Assembly (NCBI GenBank): GCA_012840245.1
Contig: DULR01000037.1
Coordinates: 1-64,000 of the forward strand
DNA from: Clostridiaceae bacterium
Lineage (GTDB): Bacteria > Bacillota > Clostridia > DSM-8532
Direction: 5' to 3'
DNA length: 64,000 bases
Shown here: positions 41,924 to 52,285 of the stretch, piece after piece
Numbering within the stretch: the first letter of the stretch is position 1
Layout: each line of letters opens with the position of its first letter
The notes under the pieces: model-generated
The model's input: the letters and a program-made list of their open reading frames with translations, nothing else
Told to the model about the DNA's origin: nothing
The model's database searches: none
Translations under genes and position numbers: made by a program

Positions 41924-43015
41924 TTATGTCTGATCATTGCTTTGTTCTTTCAGAAACTTAATAATATCCTCCGTTTTTGGCGGGCAGCCGGGCAGGTATA
42001 TTTTAAAGCTGGAGGTGCAATTTCCGATGCCCAGGACTCCTTTATAGCCGCGGTAGGCCTGTCCGATACAAATCTGATCTGCGAACTTTTCGGTTATACC
42101 CATAGAGTTCAGCTGTTCCAGCGCGCTTGCAAGATTACTATAGCATGCTGAGCAGGCATCTGCCTCATCAACTATTTTCAGATATTTTTTATCTTTCTGG
42201 ATGATCCTTGTGTCATCCTGGTGATCAGGCTCATAGATGTTGATGATCCGGGTATTGTCGCTCAACGGCCTTCCTATCCCTTCATCCTGAGCCAGTTTTA
42301 TATATTTTATATCCTCGGGCTTATAGCCAAGGATATGCGCGGCATAGCAATCCATCAGCACAGGATCGAAGCCGAGAAGGATCCTGTTAAGGTTTGCAGG
42401 CCTTCCTCCTTCTTCAAAATACGGATCGGGACATATACCGTCTGCTATGATCAGATCCTGCTTTATTACGGCATTCAGCCAGGCGATGGGCTTGTGGAGA
42501 CCCATAGTATGGAATCTCCTCTTTTCTGAATCAGGGATCAAGCCCTTGAGATTTTTCAAAGCGCAGGTGATCCCGGTCTGACAATGGCCCTTGATAAGCG
42601 GGACATTGATCAAATAATCTATATCAAATACGGTTTTGCATACTTTTAAATCCAATCCTTTATAGGATCTAGTGACCCAGGAATCGTCCTTTAAATCGAC
42701 AAGAGGAACATTATACCTCTTTGATAAATCCTCATACCCGCATACCTTGAAAGCCCGTTTGGTGTTGTCCCCCACCCAGGCACCCTCGATGATCCGGATA
42801 TTTTTGAATCCATTTTGCTGAAGATAGATGATAATACCTTCAACAATCTCAGGGTGAGTCGTTGCACCCTGACTTGCCGGAGATGCGCATACAAGATTGG
42901 GTTTGATGCCGATTTTTATGTCCTTGTCTTTACCCTTCAGAGGGTGTACATTATTCAGCAAATCCAGCGTCATCCTCAAAGGATCCTGGCCGGTCGCGAT
43001 ATATAATTTATCCAT
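41924..43015 (-). CDS. DUF362 domain-containing protein
   Basis: A ~363-residue soluble protein of the DUF362 family: IKIGIKPNLVCASPASQGAT, IIEGAWVGDNTKRAF, DYLINVPLIKGHCQTGITCA and LKNLKGLIPDSEKRRFH. Cysteines near the C-terminus (ADACSACYSNLASALE, GNCTSSFKIYLPGCPP) could bind a metal or cluster. Some DUF362 proteins carry ferredoxin domains; here the canonical CxxCxxC pair is not complete. ATG 43015 is preferred to GTG 43024. Function unknown. Confidence 0.88.
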   Translation of the reverse strand: MDKLYIATGQDPLRMTLDLLNNVHPLKGKDKDIKIGIKPNLVCASPASQGATTHPEIVEGIIIYLQQNGFKNIRIIEGAWVGDNTKRAFKVCGYEDLSKRYNVPLVDLKDDSWVTRSYKGLDLKVCKTVFDIDYLINVPLIKGHCQTGITCALKNLKGLIPDSEKRRFHTMGLHKPIAWLNAVIKQDLIIADGICPDPYFEEGGRPANLNRILLGFDPVLMDCYAAHILGYKPEDIKYIKLAQDEGIGRPLSDNTRIINIYEPDHQDDTRIIQKDKKYLKIVDEADACSACYSNLASALEQLNSMGITEKFADQICIGQAYRGYKGVLGIGNCTSSFKIYLPGCPPKTEDIIKFLKEQSNDQT

Positions 43016-43125
43016 TGATCTCACTTTCTGTTTTTGTATATGTAGTATTTTATCTTATATTTATAATTATTTCAAATAAACACATTGATCATATAATGGT
43101 ATAAATCCAACCTCTCCCGAAAAAC

Positions 43126-43165
43126 CAAAAAGAAAACCCGACAAACTAATGTCGGGTTTTCTTTT
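43126..43165 (-). terminator. tRNA-Tyr terminator
   Basis: AAAGAAAACCCGACA and TGTCGGGTTTTCTTT form a 15-bp stem with a 6-nt loop directly after the tRNA CCA end, followed on the minus strand by TTGGTTTTT. Confidence 0.85.
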
Positions 43166-43251
43166 TGGTGGGAGAAGGTGGATTTGAACCACCGAAGTCG
43201 TCAGACAACAGATTTACAGTCTGCCCCCTTTGGCCACTCGGGAATTCTCCC
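43166..43251 (-). tRNA. tRNA-Tyr (GTA anticodon)
   Basis: 86 nt with encoded CCA. Acceptor GGGAGAA pairs with TTCTCCC. Anticodon stem-loop is CAGA-CTGTAAA-TCTG with anticodon GTA. A long class II variable arm follows (TGTCTGACGACTTC region), and the T arm is GGTGG-TTCAAAT-CCACC. A class II tRNA with GTA is tRNA-Tyr. Confidence 0.97.
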
Positions 43252-43370
43252 ATATCCTTTTGTTTGGCTCGTTTCCGAACCGCATTTACTATATTACATG
43301 AGGTTTGCTCTTCTTGTCAACACTTTTTTCAAAGAAATAAATTCCGCTGTCGAAAACATAAGGAGCAGTA

Positions 43371-44558
43371 TTACTGCTCCAGATTCTTGCCGACTATCCG
43401 TGTAAACATCGACCAGTTGTATATCTTCTTGTTTTCCAGACCAAATATGCCGTCGTTCATCAGCAGTGGAACGATCATCTTTCTTTCTCCCATATCGACA
43501 ATGGCTATAAAGTCGGTCCCGTTATTTATATCAACTATCACCAGACCGGATTTTCTGATATCCCCGAGATCATACAGAATCTCACTTAAAAGATCTTTGA
43601 GATCAGAACCGATACTGTCACCTACTGAGAGTTCAGAAACAACATACTTGTTTCTTTCTATTGTGTATGTGATATCCATGCCTGATACCGCGTCAGGATC
43701 TACCTGATCATAATCGCATACAGTCAGGATCTTTTCAATGTTGCCGTTTTGGTCTACCAAAGGCAAAGCCCAGTATCCTTCGTCACTCAATACCTCATCG
43801 TAATCTTCAGATTCGATAAGCGTTCGGGCACTGACACCTTCCTTCGGAAGGCATGTGACGCGCAATATGGTCCCTTCATTCAGTATCAGTCCTGTTTCGT
43901 TGGCCTGATTGTAAATATTGACTATTTCTGTAAATAGCTGCTCCAGCTCGGTAATGGAAGTCTTACTGATGCCGGATTCACGTTTTGCAGACGAATACAG
44001 CGCCGAGGCTTTTGATCTTGCAGATGGTTCAGTGGGTTCCAGAGTTTCAACAGCCACTTTTTCTTCCTGTTCAGACCTGCCGCTTATGTCATCATGGTTA
44101 TCTGCAGTAAGTCCAACTCCAAATTTAATGTCTTCACCAAATTCTTTGTCAACGATTTCCTGGGATGCCACAGACTCTTCAGGACTTGGGGTCGGTGCCG
44201 GTGCCTGCCCTGCCTTGATCTGGGCTTCCTCCGCATCAAACTTACTCATTAAACCGTTTGCCGAGGCCTGAGGTGCCATATTCGTTGAATCGCTCTTCAT
44301 GCGAAGATTGCCTGAATTGATAACCAGTGTCAGAACAAGGGCTCCTGCTGCCAAAGGTGTACCCAGTTTGAGGATCCAGGGTATAAATACTCTTGATTTC
44401 TGTTTTCCTTTTTCTATTTCTTCCTGACATTTTAGCAATGTTTTGTTAACAAGATAATCCGAGGCTTTTATGCTCGATAGCCCTGTCTTTAAAGCATCTT
44501 TTATCATGTCATCATTGATCGCGTCATTATTCGGTTTTCTTTTCAATGATTCAGCCAT
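43371..44558 (-). CDS. Membrane-anchored anti-sigma factor-like protein
   Basis: A ~395-residue protein. The N-terminal cytoplasmic part of ~60 residues holds a sigma-binding-type helical region (no zinc HxxxCxxC motif). One membrane segment follows (PWILKLGTPLAAGALVLTLV), then a low-complexity linker (PAPTPSPEE) and an extracellular domain of ~250 residues with no family I recognise. It is encoded directly after an ECF sigma factor with an 8-bp overlap, the classic sigma/anti-sigma layout. ATG 44558 has GGAGGTGAGG upstream. Confidence 0.78.
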   Translation of the reverse strand: MAESLKRKPNNDAINDDMIKDALKTGLSSIKASDYLVNKTLLKCQEEIEKGKQKSRVFIPWILKLGTPLAAGALVLTLVINSGNLRMKSDSTNMAPQASANGLMSKFDAEEAQIKAGQAPAPTPSPEESVASQEIVDKEFGEDIKFGVGLTADNHDDISGRSEQEEKVAVETLEPTEPSARSKASALYSSAKRESGISKTSITELEQLFTEIVNIYNQANETGLILNEGTILRVTCLPKEGVSARTLIESEDYDEVLSDEGYWALPLVDQNGNIEKILTVCDYDQVDPDAVSGMDITYTIERNKYVVSELSVGDSIGSDLKDLLSEILYDLGDIRKSGLVIVDINNGTDFIAIVDMGERKMIVPLLMNDGIFGLENKKIYNWSMFTRIVGKNLEQ

Positions 44559-45066
44559 GAGCCTCACCTCCAATCATATCGTGAAGCAGCGCTCTTGCTT
44601 TGAAGAGCCTGCTCTTCACAGTTCCCCCCGGAATCTTCAAAACTTTGGATATATCATCAATACCCATCTCCTGATAATAGTGAAGATGGATGATTTCCCT
44701 GTACTTGTCCGGAAGCTTCATTATAGCGTTCAGAAGCGCCTGTTTCTCGCTCCTCTTTTCTATAATATCTTCAGTATCACTTTCAGAAGAATAGGTCAAA
44801 AAATCATCGGTAACAACAACACGCCTTTTCCATGCGCTGCGCATATAGTCTCTGCAGATATTTACGGCTATGCTGATGATCCAGGTTTTTTCACTGCTTT
44901 CTCTGCGATAGCTTGAATAGGAACGAACGACCCTGAGAAAAGTCTCCTGATAAACATCCTCTGCCAGTTCTTTGGATTTCAGTATTACAGTCGCTGTTCT
45001 GAGAACATCGTTGCCATATTCTTCTATCAACCTTGTTATCTCATTCGTAATTTCCGAAGGAGTCAA
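44551..45066 (-). CDS. ECF-type RNA polymerase sigma factor
   Basis: A 171-residue sigma factor: region 2 (KSKELAEDVYQETFLRVVRS, WIISIAVNICRDYMRSAWKR) and region 4 (LPDKYREIIHLHYYQEMGID then KVLKIPGGTVKSRLFKARAL). The start is a TTG at 45066 after AGGGAGGAAG. With its co-encoded membrane anti-sigma it should relay an envelope signal. Its target promoters are unknown. Confidence 0.93.
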   Translation of the reverse strand: MTPSEITNEITRLIEEYGNDVLRTATVILKSKELAEDVYQETFLRVVRSYSSYRRESSEKTWIISIAVNICRDYMRSAWKRRVVVTDDFLTYSSESDTEDIIEKRSEKQALLNAIMKLPDKYREIIHLHYYQEMGIDDISKVLKIPGGTVKSRLFKARALLHDMIGGEAHG

Positions 45067-45225
45067 AAAAACTTCCTCCCTCCTTCACTAAATTTGACGA
45101 AACATGTTTGTTTTGGTTCATCAATAGCATTATACTTTAATAGTGATTTCTTTTAAAGTGTTATTATTGTCTCAGGAGTACATCACACCGGTTACATTTA
45201 AGCTGTAAAATATGAAAAAATCGTG

Positions 45226-45231
45226 TATAAT
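45226..45231 (+). promoter_or_regulatory. -10 box of gltX
   Basis: Perfect TATAAT about 100 bp upstream of gltX; the -35 is weak. The leader contains a small GGG...CCC hairpin before the GGAAGG ribosome site. No T-box features (specifier loop or NGGUGGNA) were recognised. The rest of 45067-45331 shows no gene. Confidence 0.5.
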
Positions 45232-45331
45232 AAGCATTGGTGAAATTTACATACCGAAAATGAGGCAACAGAAAAAGCGGGGGAAGACCCGTATGAAATA
45301 TACAATATAAACATCGGAAGGATAGATTTTT

Positions 45332-46798
45332 ATGCAACGTCAGGTAAGAACACGTTATGCGCCAAGCCCAACCGGATACATGCATGTTGGGAATTTAAGG
45401 ACAGCCCTTTATGAGTATCTCATTGCAAAATCGCAGGGCGGAAAGTTTATTCTGCGTATTGAAGATACCGACCAGGAACGGTATGTCGAAGGCGCTGTTG
45501 ACGTAATATATAAAACACTCAAGCTTTGCGGTTTACGACACGATGAAGGTCCCGACATCGGCGGACCTTATGGCCCCTATGTTCAAAGCGAGAGGAAGAA
45601 CTTGTACAAACCCTATGCCGAGGAACTTGTGAAAAATGGCCATGCATACTATTGCTTCTGCAGCAAGGAAAGGCTTGATGCCCTGCGGGCCGAGGCCGAG
45701 GCCAAAAATCAGACCTTTATGTATGACCGCCACTGTCTGAATCTTTCACAGGCTGAGATTGAGGAAAAGCTGAAAAGCGGTGTGCCTTATGTTATCCGTC
45801 AGAAGATGCCCCGTGAAGGCACCACTTCATTCGAAGATGCGGTATATGGGACCATCACCATTGAAAACAACATGCTGGAGGATCAGATACTGATAAAAAG
45901 CGACGGTCTTCCCACATACAATTTTGCAAATGTCATAGACGATCATCTGATGAACATTACTCATGTGGTAAGAGGGAGCGAGTATCTGACATCTACCCCG
46001 AAATATAATCTTCTTTATAAAGCGTTTGGCTGGGAGATACCGGTGTACGTCCATCTTCCCCTTATAGTCAAGCCTGACGGTTCCAAAATTTCAAAGCGCA
46101 AAGGAGATGCCACCTTTGAGGATCTTCTGAAAATGGGATATCTGGTAGAGGCCATAGTCAACTTCATAGCCCTTTTAGGCTGGTCACCGGATTCTAATCA
46201 GGAGATCTTTACTCTTGCTGAGCTTGAAAAGGCTTTTAATATCAAGCATATAAGCAAGTCGCCTTCATCCTTTGATATGGATAAGCTGACATGGTTCAAT
46301 GCCCAGCATATCAGAACAATGAGCCCTGAAAAGTTCCATGAGCTGGCCCTGCCATACCTGAAGGAAGCAATAACCAACGAAGACATTGATCTGAGCAAAG
46401 TAAGCAGGATACTGCAGAACAGGACTGAAGTACTGACTGAGATACCATCAAAAGTGGGCTTCCTCAATGAGCTTTGCGATTATGACCTTAATATCTATGT
46501 TCATAAAAAGATGAAAACCACACTCGAAAACTCATTGACAAGCTTAAAGGAGGCTTTGCCTGTCCTTGAAGCCATCGATGAGTGGAATGAGACGACCATT
46601 CATGATAGCCTTATGAGCCTTATCGAGCGTCTTGGCATCAAAAACGGACAAATGCTTTGGCCTATACGCACAGCCATCACCGGTTGGGAAGTAACACCCG
46701 GAGGGGCTATAGAAATAGCTGATATCCTTGGAAAGGCCGAAACATTAAGACGTATCAAGGTTGGCATAGAAAGGCTCGAGAAAGCTGTATCTGCATAA
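45332..46798 (+). CDS. gltX: Glutamyl-tRNA synthetase
   Basis: A 488-residue class I aminoacyl-tRNA synthetase: [20 protein letters not shown] (HIGH-type motif), [14 protein letters not shown] and the KMSKS-type [13 protein letters not shown] at ~250, then the C-terminal anticodon-binding domain. Whether it is discriminating or also charges tRNA-Gln cannot be read with certainty. Ribosome site GGAAGG. It converges on the sortase gene, with a 33-bp hairpin repeat between. Confidence 0.97.
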   Translation: MQRQVRTRYAPSPTGYMHVGNLRTALYEYLIAKSQGGKFILRIEDTDQERYVEGAVDVIYKTLKLCGLRHDEGPDIGGPYGPYVQSERKNLYKPYAEELVKNGHAYYCFCSKERLDALRAEAEAKNQTFMYDRHCLNLSQAEIEEKLKSGVPYVIRQKMPREGTTSFEDAVYGTITIENNMLEDQILIKSDGLPTYNFANVIDDHLMNITHVVRGSEYLTSTPKYNLLYKAFGWEIPVYVHLPLIVKPDGSKISKRKGDATFEDLLKMGYLVEAIVNFIALLGWSPDSNQEIFTLAELEKAFNIKHISKSPSSFDMDKLTWFNAQHIRTMSPEKFHELALPYLKEAITNEDIDLSKVSRILQNRTEVLTEIPSKVGFLNELCDYDLNIYVHKKMKTTLENSLTSLKEALPVLEAIDEWNETTIHDSLMSLIERLGIKNGQMLWPIRTAITGWEVTPGGAIEIADILGKAETLRRIKVGIERLEKAVSA

Positions 46799-46804
46799 GC
46801 GCAT

Positions 46805-46887
46805 TGAGTTTTGGGGACGGAGGCTTTGACTCATTTTATCATCAATCAGTCAGAAAAATGAGTCAAAGCCTCCGTCCCCAAAACTCA
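46805..46887. repeat. Repeat family B, copy 2: perfect 33-bp inverted repeat
   Basis: Arms 46805-46837 and 46855-46887 are perfect complements around a 17-nt loop. Outer sequence is TGAGTTTTGGGGACGGAGG. It lies between convergent gltX and sortase genes, with only 6 and 1 bp left on either side. Confidence 0.9.
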
Positions 46888-46888
46888 T

Positions 46889-47674
46889 TCACTCATCCTG
46901 CTTTGCGTGGACTACCAGCCTGTGGGAACCTACTCCCGGAGGATGGCAGGTGAATATGGTCAGGATCTTGTCGGTACCATTCCTGTTGAGGATGGAAAAA
47001 TCGGTCGGCTCGATTATATGTGATTTATAAACCGTATAGGTAAGGGTCTTGTTTTTCAGCTGCACTGTTATTTTGTCTCCCGCCTCAAGCTCGTTCAGAC
47101 GGTTCAGATATTTTCCGAAGGTATAGCTTCTGTGTCCTGCAAGAACGCAATTCCCGACTTCATCAAAATTATCTGTATTTGTCATTCTGCCTACGGCGAC
47201 AGAGAGTGTGGCATCGTCAGTTCCGTCCATAATGAGCATCTTTACGTCGATCTTGGGAATTATCAAAATCCCGGTGGTTCGCTTTTTCATTTCTTCTTTG
47301 GTCATTTTAGGCTTCTTTGTAGGAAGTCTAAAAGGATCTTCAGACGGTGTTTCAGTTGGAGCAGGCTGTTCGGTCGCTTCCGGAGTGGGATTATTATCCG
47401 GAGATTCTACAGCAGGGGGGTCATGGGGAATATTCTCTGTTTGGGTTTCAACAGGGATTATATCAATAGGATCCACATCTTCGATCTCCATTGATTCCAG
47501 TTCGCTGACCACAAGCTCCGACTCTCTCAGAAACTCTTCGATAATATCATTATTCCTTTTTGTATTATAATAAGTCATGATCAACGGCACCAAAACAAGA
47601 AGAAGCCCGGCTGTCAGTAGAAATACCGAAAGAATGGTTCTGATATTGATCTTTTTCTTTTTTATATCAGACAT
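46889..47674 (-). CDS. Class D-type sortase
   Basis: A 261-residue protein with an N-terminal membrane anchor (ILSVFLLTAGLLLVLVPLIM), an extended linker rich in Pro/Thr/Glu (~75-115), then a sortase domain. That domain has the catalytic histidine in LAGHRSYTFG and the cysteine and arginine in TIFTCHPPGVGSHRLVV. It would attach LPxTG-type proteins to the wall or to pili. No sortase substrate motif was seen in this window. It is the last gene behind rarA (15 bp gap). Confidence 0.92.
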   Translation of the reverse strand: MSDIKKKKINIRTILSVFLLTAGLLLVLVPLIMTYYNTKRNNDIIEEFLRESELVVSELESMEIEDVDPIDIIPVETQTENIPHDPPAVESPDNNPTPEATEQPAPTETPSEDPFRLPTKKPKMTKEEMKKRTTGILIIPKIDVKMLIMDGTDDATLSVAVGRMTNTDNFDEVGNCVLAGHRSYTFGKYLNRLNELEAGDKITVQLKNKTLTYTVYKSHIIEPTDFSILNRNGTDKILTIFTCHPPGVGSHRLVVHAKQDE

Positions 47675-47688
47675 GATGCTTCAGCCCC

Positions 47689-48996
47689 TTAATTTCCTTT
47701 CATGTTCTTTTTATTTCTGCGTTTTTCCAGCCATTCCTTTATCTTCGCTTCATATCCGTTTCCTGTAGGTTCATAATATATCGTTCCTCTCATCTCTTCA
47801 GGCATATATTCCATATCATCGACGATATTTCCCGGAAAATCATGGGCATATTTGTATCCCACACCATATCCCAGGCTTTCCATTCCCTTTGCCGGCGCAT
47901 TTCGAAGGCGCATCGGAGCTTCTCCGGTATTTTTATGCTCCACGTCATACAGAGCTTTTTCCAGAGCCATATATGCCGAATTGGATTTCGGGCTTGTGGC
48001 AACCATGACTGCAGCATGGCCCAGAATAATCCTTGCTTCAGGCATTCCGACCATATGGACCGCCTGTGCGGCGGCAGTTGCAACCAAAAGGGCGTTTGGA
48101 TTGGCCATGCCCACATCCTCAGATGCGCATATCATTATCCTTCGGGCCAGAAACTCAGGATCTTCGCCTGCATAAAGGGCTTTTGCCAGGTAGAGAAGCG
48201 CTGCATCGGGGTCACTTCCCCGCATTGATTTGATAAATGCGCTTATGTTGTCGTAATGTTGTTCTGACGACTTATCAAATCTGACCGGCTTTTTCTGAAT
48301 GCAATCAACGATCACTTCGGGGGTGATTCTGTAAAATCCGTCCTTATCCATATCGGTCGTAAGAACAGCAAGCTCCAGTGCATTCAGCGCTATGCGGGCA
48401 TCTCCCCCCGACATATCGGCAAGAAGGGATATGGCTTCATTGCCGATATTTATCTTGAGGTTGCCCAGACCGCGTTCCCTGTCTTCCACAGCCATTTTTA
48501 CAATTTGCTCAATATGCTCCTTCCTGAGCGGTTCCAGCATGAAAACAGTAGAACGGGATATCAGTGCTTTATTGACTTCAAAGAAAGGATTTTCGGTCGT
48601 TGCCCCGATCAGGACCACAGTGCCGTCTTCAACATGTGGCAAAAGCGCATCCTGCTGGGCTTTGTTGAAACGGTGGATCTCATCTATAAAAAGCACAGAT
48701 TTTCCGGCCGGGTTTATAAAAGTATTCTGAGTATCTTCAACGATCTGCTTTATGTCCCTGACTCCTGCTGTTACAGCATTAAGCTTGAAAAAAGCCGCTT
48801 TTGTAGTATTGGCAATGATTCTGGCGATGGAAGTCTTGCCCGTACCGGGAGGTCCGAACAAAATGATGGATGATATCTTATCAGCCTTGATCATTCTGTT
48901 CAAAAGCTTTCCGTCGCCAATGATATGCTCCTGACCCACGAACTCATCAAGATTCCGGGGTGACATCCGATATGCCAGCGGTTCCTTTTTCGACAT
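47689..48996 (-). CDS. rarA: Replication-associated recombination protein A (RarA/MgsA)
   Basis: A 435-residue AAA+ ATPase: [12 protein letters not shown], Walker [14 protein letters not shown], Walker [21 protein letters not shown], sensor [10 protein letters not shown] and the MgsA C-terminal tetramerisation region ([20 protein letters not shown]). It acts at stalled forks. The ATG 48996 ([11 protein letters not shown]) lies inside the 3' end of trmD, a 50-bp overlap. GTG 49002 is possible. Confidence 0.96.
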   Translation of the reverse strand: MSKKEPLAYRMSPRNLDEFVGQEHIIGDGKLLNRMIKADKISSIILFGPPGTGKTSIARIIANTTKAAFFKLNAVTAGVRDIKQIVEDTQNTFINPAGKSVLFIDEIHRFNKAQQDALLPHVEDGTVVLIGATTENPFFEVNKALISRSTVFMLEPLRKEHIEQIVKMAVEDRERGLGNLKINIGNEAISLLADMSGGDARIALNALELAVLTTDMDKDGFYRITPEVIVDCIQKKPVRFDKSSEQHYDNISAFIKSMRGSDPDAALLYLAKALYAGEDPEFLARRIMICASEDVGMANPNALLVATAAAQAVHMVGMPEARIILGHAAVMVATSPKSNSAYMALEKALYDVEHKNTGEAPMRLRNAPAKGMESLGYGVGYKYAHDFPGNIVDDMEYMPEEMRGTIYYEPTGNGYEAKIKEWLEKRRNKKNMKGN

Positions 48997-49759
48997 TTTC
49001 ACTACCAGCCTTTTTTCTTCTCTTTCGCTTCGGCAAAAGGCCGTAAGCTTCTAAAACCTTTTCGTGGTTTTCCCTGTCATATTTTTCATACAAATCAGGC
49101 CTCTTGGCCTTTGTCCTCTCCAGCATCTGAAGAAAACGCCATTTTTCTATATTTGCGTGATGTCCGGAAAGCAGTATTTCCGGGACCTTTCGCCCTCTGA
49201 ATTCCGGAGGTCTTGTATATTGGGGAAACTCCAAAAGTCCATTGTAATGAGATTCGTTAGAATAAGCGTCCTCCGAGCTCAAAACCCCATCCACCAGGCG
49301 GCTTACACAGTCGATCAGCACCATTGCGGCCAATTCCCCACCAGTCAGTACATAATCACCGATTGAGATCTCCTCATCGACTATTTCTTCGATTATCCTT
49401 TCGTCGATACCCTCATAGTGTCCGCAGAGAAGTATCAAATGCTCTTCATTTTTGAGCCTCCGGGCAGTTTCCTGAGTCAGCAGGGTTCCCTGCGGGCTCA
49501 TATATATGGTTCTGGGCTTTCTGCCACATTGCTTTACAACATGCTCCCAGGCATCGTAGATAGGCTGTGGCGTCATAACCATTCCGGATCCCCCGCCATA
49601 GGGGTAATCATCCACCTTCTTATGCTTGTCCAGAGAAAAATCGCGTATATTTATCGTGTTTACTGTAATTATTCCTTTCTCCCTTGCCCTTCCTATTATG
49701 CTTTCATTCAAAAACGCATCGATGCTTTCGGGAAAAAGGGTCAATACGTCAAACCTCAT
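48947..49759 (-). CDS. trmD: tRNA (guanine-N1)-methyltransferase
   Basis: A 270-residue SPOUT methyltransferase forming m1G37: [50 protein letters not shown] and [13 protein letters not shown] (trefoil knot). Its C-terminal ~25 residues, basic then acidic, extend past the usual end and overlap rarA. The start ATG overlaps the rimM stop region by 11 bp. Confidence 0.97.
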   Translation of the reverse strand: MRFDVLTLFPESIDAFLNESIIGRAREKGIITVNTINIRDFSLDKHKKVDDYPYGGGSGMVMTPQPIYDAWEHVVKQCGRKPRTIYMSPQGTLLTQETARRLKNEEHLILLCGHYEGIDERIIEEIVDEEISIGDYVLTGGELAAMVLIDCVSRLVDGVLSSEDAYSNESHYNGLLEFPQYTRPPEFRGRKVPEILLSGHHANIEKWRFLQMLERTKAKRPDLYEKYDRENHEKVLEAYGLLPKRKRRKKAGSENVEKGTAGISDVTPES

Positions 49760-50261
49760 CAAGTAAACCCTCCGGAATTTTCACCTGCATGCGCCTGCCT
49801 TCCAGATCCACCTTTTCAACGACTGATTTCAGTGCAGGAAGAAGGATTTCATTTTTATCCTTGTCAGTTATTATATAAACGTCATTGCTGCCGGTTTCCA
49901 ATACGTCGGTAAGGATCCCCAGAAAAGTATCCCCTTCATAAACCTCCATGCCGATGATGTCGCAGATATAGAATTCATCTTCTTCAAGAGGTTTTGCGTG
50001 CTTGCGGTGGACTAAAAGCTCAAGTCCCTTGAGTTTTTCAGCTTCGTTCATGTTTTCGATGCCTTTTAATTTGACAAGCACAAAGTTTTTATGTATACGG
50101 CAGTTTTGAACCCTGTATTCCCTGTAATCGCCGCCATGGTTCACTGTAACGAAAAACAGGTATTCAAAACGGGACAAGTCCGAGGTCATGGGCATGACCT
50201 TGAGCTCACCCCTCACACCATGTGTATTGACAACCTTGCCAACTGCCAGATATTCGTTCAT
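49749..50261 (-). CDS. rimM: 16S rRNA processing protein
   Basis: A 170-residue Rim[21 protein letters not shown] is the N-terminal RimM domain, followed by the PRC-barrel ([40 protein letters not shown]). Assists 30S maturation through S19. rimM-trmD are adjacent as in most bacteria, but rpsP and ffh are absent upstream, where a repeat block lies instead. Confidence 0.96.
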   Translation of the reverse strand: MNEYLAVGKVVNTHGVRGELKVMPMTSDLSRFEYLFFVTVNHGGDYREYRVQNCRIHKNFVLVKLKGIENMNEAEKLKGLELLVHRKHAKPLEEDEFYICDIIGMEVYEGDTFLGILTDVLETGSNDVYIITDKDKNEILLPALKSVVEKVDLEGRRMQVKIPEGLLDEV

Positions 50262-50297
50262 ATAAATACCTCGACGCTTGAAACTTTTGATTTATAA

Positions 50298-50445
50298 GAT
50301 CCTTCGCAGGAGAACACGCGAAGCGTTTTCTCTGCTCAGGATGACACAAGTAAACACTTCGAAGCAATTTACCCTGTCATTCTGAGGGAGTTTAGCGACC
50401 GAAGAATCTTATAAGATTGCTCGCTGTACTCAGCATAACATTCAG
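50298..50445. repeat. Repeat family A composite, copy 9
   Basis: AGATCCTTCGC ... GCGAAGCGTTTTC ... TCAGGATGACA, then CTTCGAAGCAA, CCCTGTCATTCTGAGGGAG and CGAAGAATCTTATAAGATTG. The first ~100 bp are a close relative of 28247-28345. Confidence 0.85.
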
Positions 50446-50500
50446 GGAGCGATTTTTTCAGTTATTTTAAATCGTCAGACTGCGTCTTTCCTGCCCTGTC

Positions 50501-50540
50501 TGTCCCTGTGACATGTCAGGGAGAACCGTCCCTGTGACAA
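50501..50540. repeat. Repeat family D, copy 1
   Basis: TGTCCCTGTGACATGTCAGG then GAGAACCGTCCCTGTGACAA; the GGGACGGTTC core of REP-like elements common in Clostridia. Confidence 0.65.
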
Positions 50541-50638
50541 TTAAACCTCTAATAGATATCTGCTGCACATCTATTAGAGGTTCCATAGTTTCGGCTAAGT
50601 TCCGGAATGCCTTGCTGATATTGACCGGCATCTCCGCA

Positions 50639-50992
50639 TTATGACTGGATCGGCTTGATTATATCCTTTATAGCCCATTTCTTAACTGTTATTTTTGTGC
50701 GTTCGATACTTGTCTCAAATGTTATCTCATCATCCTTGATATTTACTATTTTACCGGCAATGCCGCCGATTGTTACTATCTGATCACCAACGATAGCACT
50801 TGCCAATGCTTCTCTGTGCTTTTTCTCTTTCCTCTTCTGAGGAACGATCAGAATAACATAAAACAGACCCAATAACAGAAGCGGGAACAGCATTGCTATC
50901 CAGTTTCCTGCAGCCAGCTCAGCGCCCGAGGCGTTAGGATCCACAGTACCTGTTTCAGCTGCGAAAGACAAAAAGTTAGATAAAAATTCCAT
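50639..50992 (-). CDS. yajC: Preprotein translocase subunit YajC
   Basis: A 117-residue membrane protein. A short extracellular N-terminus is followed by one membrane segment (WIAMLFPLLLLGLFYVILIV) and then the conserved PQKRKEKKHREALAS, GDQIVTIGGIAGKI. Accessory to SecDF. ATG 50992 has GGAGGG upstream; the longer frame is untranslated leader. It lies downstream of tgt, the usual order. Confidence 0.95.
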   Translation of the reverse strand: MEFLSNFLSFAAETGTVDPNASGAELAAGNWIAMLFPLLLLGLFYVILIVPQKRKEKKHREALASAIVGDQIVTIGGIAGKIVNIKDDEITFETSIERTKITVKKWAIKDIIKPIQS

Positions 50993-51089
50993 ACAAACCC
51001 TCCGTATATTTCTGCTGATCTTTTTGCATAATTTAGTAATATTACACCCTGTTATTATATAGTATTTTCTTAAGGTTAGCAATTAAAAA

Positions 51090-52274
<1,185 letters not shown>

Positions 52275-52285
52275 TCAAATTTCAA

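Larger units (their letters stand above)
50262..50638. other. Intergenic repeat block between rimM and yajC
   Basis: No gene. It contains a family A composite (50298-50445), a family D hairpin (50501-50540) and a perfect 14-bp stem AACCTCTAATAGAT / ATCTATTAGAGGTT (50544-50557 / 50569-50582). A promoter for rimM must lie here but I could not define one. Confidence 0.7.

Noticed and set aside
43165-43707. Plus-strand frame of 180 codons starting with GEGGFEPP
   Set aside because: It reads through the antisense of tRNA-Tyr and of the anti-sigma factor gene; a well-known tRNA shadow.
45067-45331. T-box leader for gltX
   Set aside because: No specifier hairpin, NGGUGGNA box or terminator-antiterminator pair recognised.
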